From Pseudomonas agarici (GTDB lineage Bacteria; Pseudomonadota; Gammaproteobacteria; Pseudomonadales; Pseudomonadaceae): a DNA stretch of 64,000 nt. Below are positions 26,754 through 34,928 of the stretch, in pieces. The DNA lies in assembly GCF_900109755.1 (NCBI RefSeq), contig NZ_FOAR01000018.1, positions 1 to 64,000 of the forward strand, written 5' to 3'. Both the position numbers and the translations under genes were made by a program. Positions within the stretch are counted from its first letter, which is position 1. The number at the start of each line of letters is the position of its first letter. The notes under the pieces are model-generated. The model ran no database searches, was not told the DNA's origin, and saw nothing but the letters and a program-made list of their open reading frames with translations.

Positions 26754-26888
26754 GTGAATTCCTATAGAGGGCCTGAATGCCGGGCATTGTGGAGAGGGGG
26801 CTTGGCGCAACGCCACAGAGATATTCGCCACATAGGTATTGAACAGAAACGCTATTGAGCAGAAACAAGTCTATCCCTCGGCCTGCAG

Positions 26889-26912
26889 TTAGTTTAGAAA
26901 AATCTGAACTAA
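26889..26912. promoter_or_regulatory. candidate GbuR operator in the gbuR-gbuA spacer
   Basis: TTAGTTTAGA and TCTGAACTAA are inverted repeats of ten bases with one mismatch around AAAA, the LysR-type T-N11-A form. It lies 84 bp before the gbuA start and 136 bp before gbuR. Confidence 0.5.
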
Positions 26913-26996
26913 GTATTTGCCGACAGCGATTCTTCCCGCCCGCCTCCTTTCGCAGAATCGCCAGCCAATAACCCAAACAAATGCTAAGGCTTACCC

Positions 26997-27947
26997 GTGG
27001 ACAAGATTCTTCACCAACCACTGGGCGGTAACGAAATGCCGCGCTTCGGCGGCATCGCGACCATGATGCGCCTCCCTCACTTGCCGACGGCCGCCGGCCT
27101 CGACGCCGCCTTTATCGGCATTCCTCTGGACATCGGCACCTCGCTACGCGCCGGGACCCGTTTCGGCCCAAGGGAAATCCGCGCCGAATCGGTGATGATC
27201 CGACCATACAACATGGCCACCGGCGCCGCGCCATTCGATTCGCTGTCGGTCGCCGATATCGGTGACGTGGCGATCAACACCTTCAACCTGCTCGACGCCG
27301 TGCGCATCATCGAAGAGGCCTACGACGACATTCTCGAACACCCTGTGATCCCGCTGACCCTGGGTGGCGATCACACCATCACCCTGCCGATCCTGCGGGC
27401 GATCCATAAGAAATACGGCAAGGTCGGCCTGGTGCACATCGACGCCCACGCCGATGTCAACGATCACATGTTCGGCGAGAAGATCGCCCACGGCACCACC
27501 TTCCGGCGCGCCGTGGAAGAAGGCCTCCTGGACTGCAACCGTGTCGTCCAGATCGGCCTGCGCGCCCAGGGTTATACTGCCGAAGACTTCAACTGGAGCC
27601 GCAAGCAGGGCTTTCGCGTGGTCCAGGCCGAAGAGTGCTGGCACCTATCCCTCGTGCCGTTAATGGCTGAAGTCCGCGAAAAGGTCGGCGGCGGCCCGGT
27701 GTACCTGAGCTTCGATATCGACGGCATCGACCCGGCATGGGCACCCGGCACCGGCACCCCGGAAATCGGCGGCCTGACCACTATCCAGGCCATCGAGATC
27801 GTCCGTGGCTGCCAGGGCCTCGACCTGGTCGGCTGCGACCTGGTAGAAGTCTCGCCACCCTACGACACCACCGGCAACACCTCACTGCTGGGCGCCAACC
27901 TGCTGTACGAAATGCTCTGTGTACTTCCAGGCGTGGCCCATCGCTGA
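26997..27947 (+). CDS. gbuA: guanidinobutyrase (ureohydrolase family)
   Basis: A 316-residue ureohydrolase hydrolysing 4-guanidinobutyrate to urea and GABA in arginine catabolism. Mn2+-binding motifs are GGDHTI (His126), DAHADVND (Asp149, His151, Asp153) and SFDIDGIDP. The N-terminus LHQPLGGNEMPRFGGIATMM and the whole chain follow P. aeruginosa GbuA closely, more than agmatinase SpeB. The start is GTG. The LysR gene and the symporter flank it, as in the gbu locus. Agmatinase activity cannot be excluded from sequence alone. Confidence 0.87.
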   Translation: MDKILHQPLGGNEMPRFGGIATMMRLPHLPTAAGLDAAFIGIPLDIGTSLRAGTRFGPREIRAESVMIRPYNMATGAAPFDSLSVADIGDVAINTFNLLDAVRIIEEAYDDILEHPVIPLTLGGDHTITLPILRAIHKKYGKVGLVHIDAHADVNDHMFGEKIAHGTTFRRAVEEGLLDCNRVVQIGLRAQGYTAEDFNWSRKQGFRVVQAEECWHLSLVPLMAEVREKVGGGPVYLSFDIDGIDPAWAPGTGTPEIGGLTTIQAIEIVRGCQGLDLVGCDLVEVSPPYDTTGNTSLLGANLLYEMLCVLPGVAHR

Positions 27948-27989
27948 GGCGATCTCATGAACGACCCTGCCATGGCTGCGCTGTGAGCC

Positions 27990-28133
27990 ATGGGTAACCG
28001 CATCACCGTGTTGGTCGCCAGCCTGTTATTCCTGCCCGGCACCTTTGCCGGCAAGCTCGGCTCCCACACAAGCACCGCTCCCACAGGTTCGGTGTCAACC
28101 ACCGGCAGCGCACAACTGACTGTTTCATCATAA
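27990..28133 (+). CDS. doubtful 47-residue exported peptide
   Basis: A reading frame MGNRITVLVASLLFLPGTFA reads like a signal peptide, then a short Ser/Thr-rich tail. However, the second half coincides with a REP-like sequence (28046-28094), no ribosome binding site is convincing, and it stops 25 bp before the symporter. It may be the remnant of a short gene placed between gbuA and the symporter (P. aeruginosa also has a small gene there) or chance. Confidence 0.22.
   Translation: MGNRITVLVASLLFLPGTFAGKLGSHTSTAPTGSVSTTGSAQLTVSS
28046..28094. repeat. REP-like sequence
   Basis: GCCGGCAAGCTCGGCTCCCA followed by GCACCGCTCCCACAGG carries the core words of the highly repeated extragenic palindromes of the P. 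fluorescens group. It lies in the gbuA-symporter gap, where such elements often mark operon boundaries or mRNA processing sites. Confidence 0.5.
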
Positions 28134-28158
28134 AAAAGATAATCGGAGACACACCGTC

Positions 28159-29538
28159 ATGGCCCTGGATTTATTGGTTGTACTCATTTACGCCGCAAGC
28201 ATGCTCGTACTCGGTTACTACGGCATGCGCAAGGCCAAGACCCACGAAGACTATCTGGTTGCCGGGCGCAACCTGGGCCCGACCCTGTACATGGGCACCA
28301 TGGCTGCGACCGTACTAGGCGGTGCCTCCACCGTCGGTACGGTGCGCCTGGGCTATGTCCATGGGATTTCCGGTTTCTGGCTCTGCGCGGCCTTGGGCTT
28401 GGGCATCATCGCGCTGAACCTGTTCCTCGCCAAGCCGCTGCTCAAGCTGAAGATTTTCACCGTTACCCAGGTACTGGAAAAGCGCTACAACCCCATGGCC
28501 CGCCAAGCCAGCGCGGTGATCATGCTGGCCTACGCGCTGATGATCGGCGTGACCTCGACCCTCGCCATCGGCACCGTGCTGCAAGTGTTGTTCGGTCTGC
28601 CGTTCTGGCTTTCGGTACTGCTCGGCGGCGGCGTGGTAGTGGTCTACTCGACCATCGGCGGTATGTGGTCGCTCACCTTGACCGATATCGTCCAGTTCGT
28701 CATCAAGACCGTCGGCCTGATGTTCATCCTGCTACCGATCTGCCTGTACCGAGTCGGCGGCTGGGATGAGTTGGTGAGCAAGCTGCCGGCGGCGAGCTTC
28801 AGCTTCACCGCCATCGGCTGGGACACCATCATCACCTACTTCCTGATCTACTTCTTCGGCATCCTGATCGGTCAGGACATCTGGCAACGGGTGTTCACCG
28901 CCAGGGACGAGAACGTCGCGAAGTATGCCGGCAGCGTCGCCGGGGTCTACTGCATCGCCTACGGCCTGGCCTGCGCACTGATCGGCATGGCCGCCCATGT
29001 GTTGATCCCGGACCTGGACAACGTCAACAACGCCTTCGCCGCCATCGTCAAGCTGTCGCTGCCCGATGGCATTCGTGGCCTGGTGATCGCCGCAGCCCTG
29101 GCTGCCATGATGTCCACCGCCAGCGCCGGGCTGCTGGCCGCGTCCACCGTACTGACCGAAGACCTGCTGCCGAAACTGCGCGCAGGCAAGCCGTCGAACC
29201 TGGCGGTCAACCGCCTGTTCACCTGCCTGACCGGGATCGTCGTACTGGGCATCGCCCTGCTGGTCAGCGACGTGATCAGCGCGCTGACCCTGGCTTATAA
29301 CCTGCTGGTTGGCGGCATGCTGATCCCGCTGATCGGTGCCATTTTCTGGAAACGCGCCACCACCGCCAGCGCGATCACCAGCATGGCCCTGGGTTTCATC
29401 ACCGCACTGGTATTCATGGTCGTCGATGGGTTGGACTCGAACACGCCGATCTACTACAGCTTGGCCATCGGCTTGATCAGCTTCGTGGTGATCAGCCTGC
29501 TGCCCCCGCGTCCGTCGACAGTGGCCAACGCCATCTGA
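28159..29538 (+). CDS. sodium:solute symporter (SSS family)
   Basis: A 459-residue SSS transporter with about 13 membrane spans. Family features include the N-terminal GMRKAKTHEDYLVAGRNLGP, ATVLGGASTVG, and the central FGILIGQDIWQRVFTARDEN resembling the SSS signature region. The C-terminal spans end in LPPRPSTVANAI. Located downstream of gbuA, it probably imports the guanidino substrate or a related cation with Na+ (P. aeruginosa PA1418 context). A clean terminator follows at 29557-29590. Confidence 0.85.
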   Translation: MALDLLVVLIYAASMLVLGYYGMRKAKTHEDYLVAGRNLGPTLYMGTMAATVLGGASTVGTVRLGYVHGISGFWLCAALGLGIIALNLFLAKPLLKLKIFTVTQVLEKRYNPMARQASAVIMLAYALMIGVTSTLAIGTVLQVLFGLPFWLSVLLGGGVVVVYSTIGGMWSLTLTDIVQFVIKTVGLMFILLPICLYRVGGWDELVSKLPAASFSFTAIGWDTIITYFLIYFFGILIGQDIWQRVFTARDENVAKYAGSVAGVYCIAYGLACALIGMAAHVLIPDLDNVNNAFAAIVKLSLPDGIRGLVIAAALAAMMSTASAGLLAASTVLTEDLLPKLRAGKPSNLAVNRLFTCLTGIVVLGIALLVSDVISALTLAYNLLVGGMLIPLIGAIFWKRATTASAITSMALGFITALVFMVVDGLDSNTPIYYSLAIGLISFVVISLLPPRPSTVANAI

Positions 29539-29556
29539 TAAACGCGGCTACTTCAG

Positions 29557-29590
29557 CGGGTGCGACGTCGGTTGTCGCACCCGTTTTTTT
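29557..29590 (+). terminator. intrinsic terminator after the symporter gene
   Basis: CGGGTGCGAC (29557-29566) pairs perfectly with GTCGCACCCG (29574-29583) around a 7-base loop, followed by seven T residues. It ends the gbuA-symporter transcription unit. Confidence 0.9.
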
Positions 29591-29679
29591 CAATGGTTGC
29601 CTGTTGGGCGCCGCCCAAAATGCCCGCCCGAGGTGCTGATTGAAGGTGATCAATCGCCGATCTTTGACGCGACGCCGGT

Positions 29680-29844
29680 TCAAGGCGGGTCGTGGGTGTT
29701 TTCGAAAAGATCGCGACACGATTCACAGGCAAAATACTGCTCGTGTGTCGGACATCGAATAATGCCCGTGGCTCCGGCCCTGATTTGCCAATGACACTGC
29801 TGCCGGTGATAGCTCAAGGTGCCTTCGTATAACAAGGCGCCCAT
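29680..29844 (-). CDS. candidate 54-residue cysteine-rich protein
   Basis: A short frame, not recognised, with cysteines and histidines spaced like a small zinc-binding domain: SYHRQQCHWQIRAG, then IIRCPTHEQYFACESCRDLF. The ATG at 29844 has GGAG eight bases upstream. Third-position GC is lower than in neighbouring genes, so coding is uncertain. Longer overlapping frames upstream to 30006 are less likely because they run into the small gene at 29972. Confidence 0.4.
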   Translation of the reverse strand: MGALLYEGTLSYHRQQCHWQIRAGATGIIRCPTHEQYFACESCRDLFENTHDPP

Positions 29845-29897
29845 CTTGACGGCTCCGGCGCAATAGAGCCAAGGACAAAGGAGGTGCCCTCTTTTTT

Positions 29898-29933
29898 GCG
29901 AGCAAACCACGCTCCCGCACACCACGGGGAGCG
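29898..29933. repeat. REP-like hairpin
   Basis: GCGAGCAAACCACGCTCCCG resembles the reverse complement of the common P. fluorescens REP core, and CGCTCCC (29910-29916) pairs with GGGAGCG (29927-29933). It lies about 40 bp downstream of the small gene at 29972 on its strand. Confidence 0.45.
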
Positions 29934-29971
29934 CGATCATACAGTCCGGGCGGGCTGTCGACTGGGAGGTG

Positions 29972-30097
29972 TTACCGGCGTGGCTGCGGACGACGACGTT
30001 CGTCATCCGTGCGAATCGGCACCGGTTGCAGCGGTGGCTCGATCAGGCCGAGGGCAACACCGAGGTCGTGGAGCCAAGTTTGCAGTTTGTCTTTCAT
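29972..30097 (-). CDS. PA1414-like small protein
   Basis: A 41-residue peptide beginning MKDKLQTWLHDLGVALGLIE, then proline- and arginine-rich (PVPIRTDDERRRPQPRR). A strong GAAGGGGG site lies five to six bases before the ATG. The pattern and the location, close to the gbu symporter, recall the PA1414 family; in P. aeruginosa PA1414 lies four genes from the gbu symporter PA1418 and also produces the SicX regulatory RNA. Assignment is from memory of the family and from synteny. No Anr box (TTGAT-N4-ATCAA) is visible upstream. Confidence 0.6.
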   Translation of the reverse strand: MKDKLQTWLHDLGVALGLIEPPLQPVPIRTDDERRRPQPRR

Positions 30098-30224
30098 ATA
30101 GCCCCCTTCAGGGTAATGCGAGCGACGGAGCTCTCGTAAGTCGCCTCACACAAATCATAGCTCTAAGTCCTACGTAATGCTTCCTTTCCATAGCGTTCGT
30201 GGCGCTAAATCATGGCAAAAAGCT

Positions 30225-31127
30225 TCAGGCCGACGCACGGACACTCACGACATCGGCATTCCGTTGTGCCCTGCGCTCCTGCTCCATCTCGATCCAGGCC
30301 GTCAAGTTCGCGCCCTTCATGCCTTTGCGCCACATCAGCCAAGTGGTGGCGGTGTCAAACGGCGCGGCCATTGGATGCACCGAGACGTTCTCGCGTCCGG
30401 GCAGGCTGGCCAACATCGAGCGGGACATCATCGCCACGCCGGAACCGGCGGTGACGCAAGCCAGCATGCCGGGATAGGACTCGATTTCGATGGCCCGCCC
30501 CATGGTGGCCTGATAATGCGCATACCAGGCTTCAAGGCGACCACGGTAGGAACAGCCTGGGCGGAAGGTAAACACCGGACGCCCCTCGACATCCCGCGCA
30601 CTGTGTATCGGCGGATGGTCAGCGGCGCCAATCATGATCAGCGACTCCTGGAATAACGGAATGCCTTCCAACCCCGCGAGTTGCAGTGGACCATCGACCA
30701 GCGCGGCATCCAGACGGCCACTGAGCACGCCCTCGAACAGCTCGCAGCTGATGCTCGATTGCACCTGCAGGTTCACCGCCGGATAGGCGCGGTGGTAACG
30801 CGACAGCAGCGGCGGCAGATGGATCGCCGCCGTGCTGTGCATGGTCCCCAGCACAAAGTCGCCGCCCGGCTGGCCGCCCTGCACCGCCGCTTGGGCTTCG
30901 TCATGCAGCACGAACAGTTTCGCGCAGTAGTCCAGCAGCACCTTGCCCGCTGGCGACAGTTGCAAACGCTGGCGCTCGCGCAGGAACAACTCGACACCGA
31001 GTTGTTCCTCGAGCTGCTTGAGCCGGGTCGACAGGTTCGACGGTACCCGATGCAAACGTTCGGCCGCACGGGTGATAGACCCCTCCTCGGCCACCGCCTG
31101 GAAGATTCGCAACTGGCTGAACTCCAT
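30225..31127 (-). CDS. LysR-family regulator (PtrR/YneJ-like)
   Basis: A 300-residue LysR regulator: helix-turn-helix at MEFSQLRIFQAVAEEGSITR and LHRVPSNLSTRLKQLE, and a substrate-binding domain with the long FTFRPGCSYRGRLEAWY motif typical of the YneJ/PtrR and related subgroup, whose members govern polyamine or amino-acid catabolism and efflux. ATG 31127 has GGAGAGGA upstream; the frame extends four codons further. It is divergent from an MFS transporter gene, its probable target, across a spacer holding an inverted repeat. Confidence 0.8.
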   Translation of the reverse strand: MEFSQLRIFQAVAEEGSITRAAERLHRVPSNLSTRLKQLEEQLGVELFLRERQRLQLSPAGKVLLDYCAKLFVLHDEAQAAVQGGQPGGDFVLGTMHSTAAIHLPPLLSRYHRAYPAVNLQVQSSISCELFEGVLSGRLDAALVDGPLQLAGLEGIPLFQESLIMIGAADHPPIHSARDVEGRPVFTFRPGCSYRGRLEAWYAHYQATMGRAIEIESYPGMLACVTAGSGVAMMSRSMLASLPGRENVSVHPMAAPFDTATTWLMWRKGMKGANLTAWIEMEQERRAQRNADVVSVRASA

Positions 31128-31138
31128 GTTCCTCTCCA

Positions 31139-31171
31139 AAAATGAACAAGTTACTTAATATTATTCATTTT
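31139..31171. promoter_or_regulatory. inverted repeat between LysR and MFS genes
   Basis: AAAATGAA (31139-31146) and TTCATTTT (31164-31171) are perfect 8-base inverted repeats 17 bases apart in an AT-rich spacer, 11 bp before the LysR start. It is a plausible regulator binding site. Confidence 0.35.
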
Positions 31172-31231
31172 TAAAGAAAGTCAATCAGCTCTAGTCTGAC
31201 GATCAATTGCCTCTCTCCGGGAATGGCCGCC

Positions 31232-32416
31232 ATGTCGCCGCTGATTCGTTTAATCGCCTGTTTTATCGCGTTGATGATCGCCATGGGCATCGGCCGTTTT
31301 GCCCTGACGCCACAATTGCCGCACCTGATCAGCGAAGGCCAGATCGACCTGACCGCTGGCGGCCTGATCGCGGCCGCCAACTATCTGGGCTATATGCTGG
31401 GGGCGCTGGACGCAATGTTTGCTCGACGCCCGCGCCAGGTTCGCCAGCGTCTGCTGGTCGGTTTATGGTTGTGCGTGCTGTTGACCCTGGCTTCGTTCTG
31501 GGCCCATGGATTCTGGTCGCATCTATTGTTGCGTTTCGGTACCGGGCTCGGCAGTGCCTGGGTCGTGGTGATGATCACCAGCCTGAGTCAACCACTGGCC
31601 GCCAGCAGTGGCCGACATCGCCTGGGGGCTCTGGTGTTCGCCGGTCCCGGCCTGGGCATCCTGCTCACCGGGCTGCTGGCGCTGGGTTCTAATCGGCTGG
31701 AGCAAAGCTCGTCCGTGTTGTGGCTGGTCTACGCCACGGCCGGCCTGCTGATGTTGCTGATGATCGTGCCGTTCCTGCCCCACCCCGCGAACACCGCCGA
31801 TGCCACCCCCGCTGCGCTGGCGACGAACTCCGGCAGCCAGGGCATCGGTATCCTGTGCGTGGCCTACGGCCTGTTTGGTTTGGGCTATATCATCCCGGCA
31901 ACCTTTCTCTCGCAGATGGCCAACGTGCGCTTCCACGGCGAATGGCAGGCCGATCTGTTCTGGCCCAGCTTCGGCCTGGCGGCGGCCCTCGGGGTATTAT
32001 TGGTCAGCCTACGTCGGCCCACCTCCCCTGCAACCCACCACTGGTTGACCGGGGTCTTGTGGCTGCAGGCGGCCGGGGTGTTCGCCTGCCTGTCATCGAG
32101 CAGCATCGGCCTGGTGCTGGGCGTGCTCCTCTGCGGTACCCCGTTTCTTGCCAGCATGCAGTTGGTGATGCAGCGCTCGCGGGAACTGGCACCTCACTCC
32201 ACCCAGCGCAATGCCGGCCTGCTCACCGCCTGCTTCGCCGTTGGCCAGCTCGCCGGGCCATTGCTGGCCGCCGTGAGTAACCACTTCAGCGGTGGCCTGC
32301 AACCGGCGTTGATCGTAGCAGGCAACGGCCTGGTATTGGCCGGATTGGCCGTGCTGCGACCCCCTACTGCCCCAGTGCCTTACGCAAACGGCGGCGTATC
32401 CACTGCTCGGCACTGA
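31232..32416 (+). CDS. YbfB/YjiJ family MFS transporter
   Basis: A 394-residue 12-span MFS permease. The N-terminus LIRLIACFIALMIAMGIGRFALTPQLPHL is the hallmark of the YbfB/YjiJ family, as is the LGYMLGAL motif in span 2; the substrate is unknown. ATG 31232 is preferred over 31223 because GGGA lies nine bases upstream of the former and abuts the latter. It is probably controlled by the divergent LysR gene. Its last 53 bp overlap the convergent DMT transporter gene. Confidence 0.82.
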   Translation: MSPLIRLIACFIALMIAMGIGRFALTPQLPHLISEGQIDLTAGGLIAAANYLGYMLGALDAMFARRPRQVRQRLLVGLWLCVLLTLASFWAHGFWSHLLLRFGTGLGSAWVVVMITSLSQPLAASSGRHRLGALVFAGPGLGILLTGLLALGSNRLEQSSSVLWLVYATAGLLMLLMIVPFLPHPANTADATPAALATNSGSQGIGILCVAYGLFGLGYIIPATFLSQMANVRFHGEWQADLFWPSFGLAAALGVLLVSLRRPTSPATHHWLTGVLWLQAAGVFACLSSSSIGLVLGVLLCGTPFLASMQLVMQRSRELAPHSTQRNAGLLTACFAVGQLAGPLLAAVSNHFSGGLQPALIVAGNGLVLAGLAVLRPPTAPVPYANGGVSTARH

Positions 32417-33293
32417 CCAGGGTGATTCCCAGCAGCACCAGTGCCGCGCCAATGACGAAGTCAAGACTCAAGGGGTCGCCGAGCAGGACAACCCCGAAGG
32501 TCACGCCGAACATCGGGGTCATAAAGGAAAACACCGCCAGGTTCGACGCCAGGTAGCGCTGCAGCAGCCAGAACCACACCAGATAGCTGAAGAACGAGAC
32601 TACCAAACCCTGGAACAGCACGCTGGCGACGGCAACGGTCGTCAGGCTGACCTGACTGATCTGGCCGGAAACCGCGGCAATCGCCAGCAAGCCGACGAAA
32701 CCGACAATCAACTGATAGAACAGCGTCAGTGTCACCGGCGCTTCCGACAACCGTGAAGCCCGCACCACCACCGTGGTCGCACCCCAGGCGGCTCCGGCCA
32801 GCACCCCCAGGGCATCGCCCAGCAACATGTTGCTGTCCATGTCGGAGAACGACACACCACCGGCAAACGCGAAGGCAATGCCGACAAAGGCCAGGCCGAT
32901 CCCCAGCCACTGCAACGGCCTCAGGCACTCGCTGGGCAACAGCCAATTCACCCCCAAGGCGGTAAAGATCGGCGCGGTGTAGAGAAACACCGACATATGC
33001 GCCGCCGAGGTCAGTTGCAGGCCCTCGGAGATGAACAGGAACTCCAGGCCGAACAGCGCGCCCGCCAGCAGCCCGCCGCGCCAGGTCGCGCCGATATGGC
33101 TCCAGCCGCCCGTCCAGCACATCAACAGGCCGACCAGCAGCGCCGAGATCCCGGAGCGCCCGACCGCCTGCATGACCGGCGCGATATCCGCCGCGGCCCA
33201 CTTGATCACCACTTGCTGGACACCCCAGATCAGGCACAGTCCGAGCATGACCTGAATGGCAAAACGATCAGCATTACGCCGTGACGTACTCAT
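32364..33293 (-). CDS. DMT family (EamA) transporter
   Basis: A 309-residue EamA transporter with ten spans and two repeats: LCLIWGVQQVVIKWAAADIAP opens the first, and DALGVLAGAAWGATTVVVRAS the second. The C-terminus has FGVTFGVVLLGDPLSLDFVIG before a basic tail. The substrate is unknown. The C-terminal 17 codons are encoded in the overlap with the convergent MFS gene and carry only the tail. Confidence 0.85.
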   Translation of the reverse strand: MSTSRRNADRFAIQVMLGLCLIWGVQQVVIKWAAADIAPVMQAVGRSGISALLVGLLMCWTGGWSHIGATWRGGLLAGALFGLEFLFISEGLQLTSAAHMSVFLYTAPIFTALGVNWLLPSECLRPLQWLGIGLAFVGIAFAFAGGVSFSDMDSNMLLGDALGVLAGAAWGATTVVVRASRLSEAPVTLTLFYQLIVGFVGLLAIAAVSGQISQVSLTTVAVASVLFQGLVVSFFSYLVWFWLLQRYLASNLAVFSFMTPMFGVTFGVVLLGDPLSLDFVIGAALVLLGITLVSAEQWIRRRLRKALGQ

Positions 33294-33387
33294 GAGCGCG
33301 CCGGGCTAGAAAACAAAGACATGGCAGTTTCCAAAAAAAACCAGCTCCCTGGCAAGCCGTCTCAAGTAGCGACTTGCCGTGCGAGAT

Positions 33388-34224
33388 TCAGCTCAACTCG
33401 ATGCGATCGGCGTGAATAACGATCTGGCCCTGTTTGTACAGCGCACCGATGGCCTTCTTGAAGTTGCCCTTGCTGACACCGAATAGAGCGCTGATCACGG
33501 TCGGATCGCTCTTGTCGCTGACCGCCAGAACGCCGTTGTTTTCCCGCAACTTGGCGAGAATCTGCGAATTCAGGCTGCTGGCGGCTTCTGCACCCACGGG
33601 TTGCAGGCTCAGGCTGATCTTGCCGTCGGCGCGAATCTCCTTGATAAAACCTTTTACCTGTTTACCAGCACGCAGAAACTTGAATACTTCGTTCTTGTGA
33701 ATCAAGCCCCAGTGCTTGTTGTCGATAATGGCCTTGAAGCCCATATCGGTGGCCTCAGCCACCAGCAAGGCGACTTCCTGGCCTACCTTGTAATTGGCCG
33801 GAGTCTTGTCCAGATAGCGATCCAGGCGCGTGGTGGCGGTGATGCGCCGGGTGTGCTTGTCGAGATAGACATGCACCACGCAGTACTCGCCAGCGGTCAA
33901 TTGGCGTTTTTCCTCGGAATATGGCAGCAGCAGATCCTTGGGCAGCCCCCAGTCGAGGAATACACCAATGCTGTTGACTTCCTTGACTTTGAGACTAGCG
34001 AATTCACCGACCTGCACTTTCGGTGTTTCAGTGGTGGCAATCAACTTATCAGCACTGTCCAGATAAATGAAAACATTCAGCCAATCTTCATCTTCACTGG
34101 GAATATCCTTGGGAATATAACGATTGGGCAAAAGAATTTCGCCATCCTGCGCACCGTCCAGATACAAACCGAAGTGAGTGTGCTTAACCACTTGCAAGCT
34201 GTTGTAACGCCCGACTAAAGCCAT
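33388..34224 (-). CDS. cvfB: CvfB-type S1 RNA-binding protein
   Basis: A 278-residue protein with three S1-like domains and a C-terminal winged helix, as in S. aureus CvfB/YitL. The start has GRYNSLQVVKHTHFGLYLDG; the second S1 domain has FASLKVKEVNSIGVFLDWG; the third begins KVGQEVALLVAEATDMGFKAI. The winged helix is VISALFGVSKGNFKKAIGAL. It binds RNA and in Gram-positives affects virulence gene expression; its role in Pseudomonas is unknown. It is transcribed alone. Confidence 0.85.
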   Translation of the reverse strand: MALVGRYNSLQVVKHTHFGLYLDGAQDGEILLPNRYIPKDIPSEDEDWLNVFIYLDSADKLIATTETPKVQVGEFASLKVKEVNSIGVFLDWGLPKDLLLPYSEEKRQLTAGEYCVVHVYLDKHTRRITATTRLDRYLDKTPANYKVGQEVALLVAEATDMGFKAIIDNKHWGLIHKNEVFKFLRAGKQVKGFIKEIRADGKISLSLQPVGAEAASSLNSQILAKLRENNGVLAVSDKSDPTVISALFGVSKGNFKKAIGALYKQGQIVIHADRIELS

Positions 34225-34580
34225 TTCCAGTCCCCTTATTACGTGGGTGCCATTCTACCCGAGTTTGCCAGTGCTGTTTCATGGCCCTTGCCCACGACTG
34301 AAAAATCCCCGCCAACCCCAATCTTTCAAGGGTTTCCCGATCCTCTATGTCACCGTTCGTCAGACCAGACACTCTTTGGTCGAGCGAAATCCTTCGCCAA
34401 AAAAAGTCGATGGAGCGGAGTTACGATTTAAAACAGCGGCTTAGCGAACAATAATGCGTTCAGTTTGACAATCACAGGGATAAAACCGTCGCCTATTTCG
34501 AGAACATATTTGCCGAGCTATTATCAAGAACTTCTGGTATGCTGGCTGATTCAGTTAATATCTACAGGTTAATGGCCGCC
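34225..34580. other. gene-free AT-rich spacer
   Basis: A 356-bp stretch between cvfB and the small gene at 34581. No frame has a credible start and ribosome site, and no strong hairpin or tract was seen. The half nearest 34581 is AT-rich and probably carries that gene's promoter, but no confident -35/-10 pair was found. Confidence 0.5.
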
Positions 34581-34760
34581 ATGCGCGTAAAAGCATCCAA
34601 CAGCAAAGCAAAGCCAGCCCCAGCCGTTGAAACCAGCGACTCGATCAACGAGCAAATTGCTGCTTTCCTGAAATCCGGCGGCGAAATCCAACAGATTGCC
34701 AAAGGCGTCAGCGGCCAGACTTTCGGCCCGTCGAAACAGATCACCCTCGGCAAAAAATAA
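34581..34760 (+). CDS. small conserved-looking pseudomonad protein
   Basis: A 59-residue basic protein, MRVKASNSKAKPAPAVETSD, then SINEQIAAFLKSGGEIQQIA and GVSGQTFGPSKQITLGKK. Helix plus GGEIQQI and a Lys-rich tail suggest a nucleic-acid or protein-binding role, but no family with known function is recognised. ATG 34572 is an alternative, with the AGG too close; 34581 is preferred. It stands alone between cvfB and a lipoprotein gene. Confidence 0.65.
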   Translation: MRVKASNSKAKPAPAVETSDSINEQIAAFLKSGGEIQQIAKGVSGQTFGPSKQITLGKK

Positions 34761-34928
34761 GTTATCCCTCGAAACTGCTCTGCCCTCGCAGCACGTTGGC
34801 CTCTATGCGCTTTGATCCTCAAGGCGCTAGGGCTGAGGCGATATAGCCTGACTCCGATTGCATCTTGCCATTGAACTGCCAGGCCACAAGGCGCTCTATG
34901 GGGAAAACGCCATCGCAAGGATTCGCTC

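Noticed and set aside
29723..30006. Longer - strand frames overlapping the small genes
   Set aside because: They overlap the better supported 29972-30097 gene and contain the REP-like hairpin.
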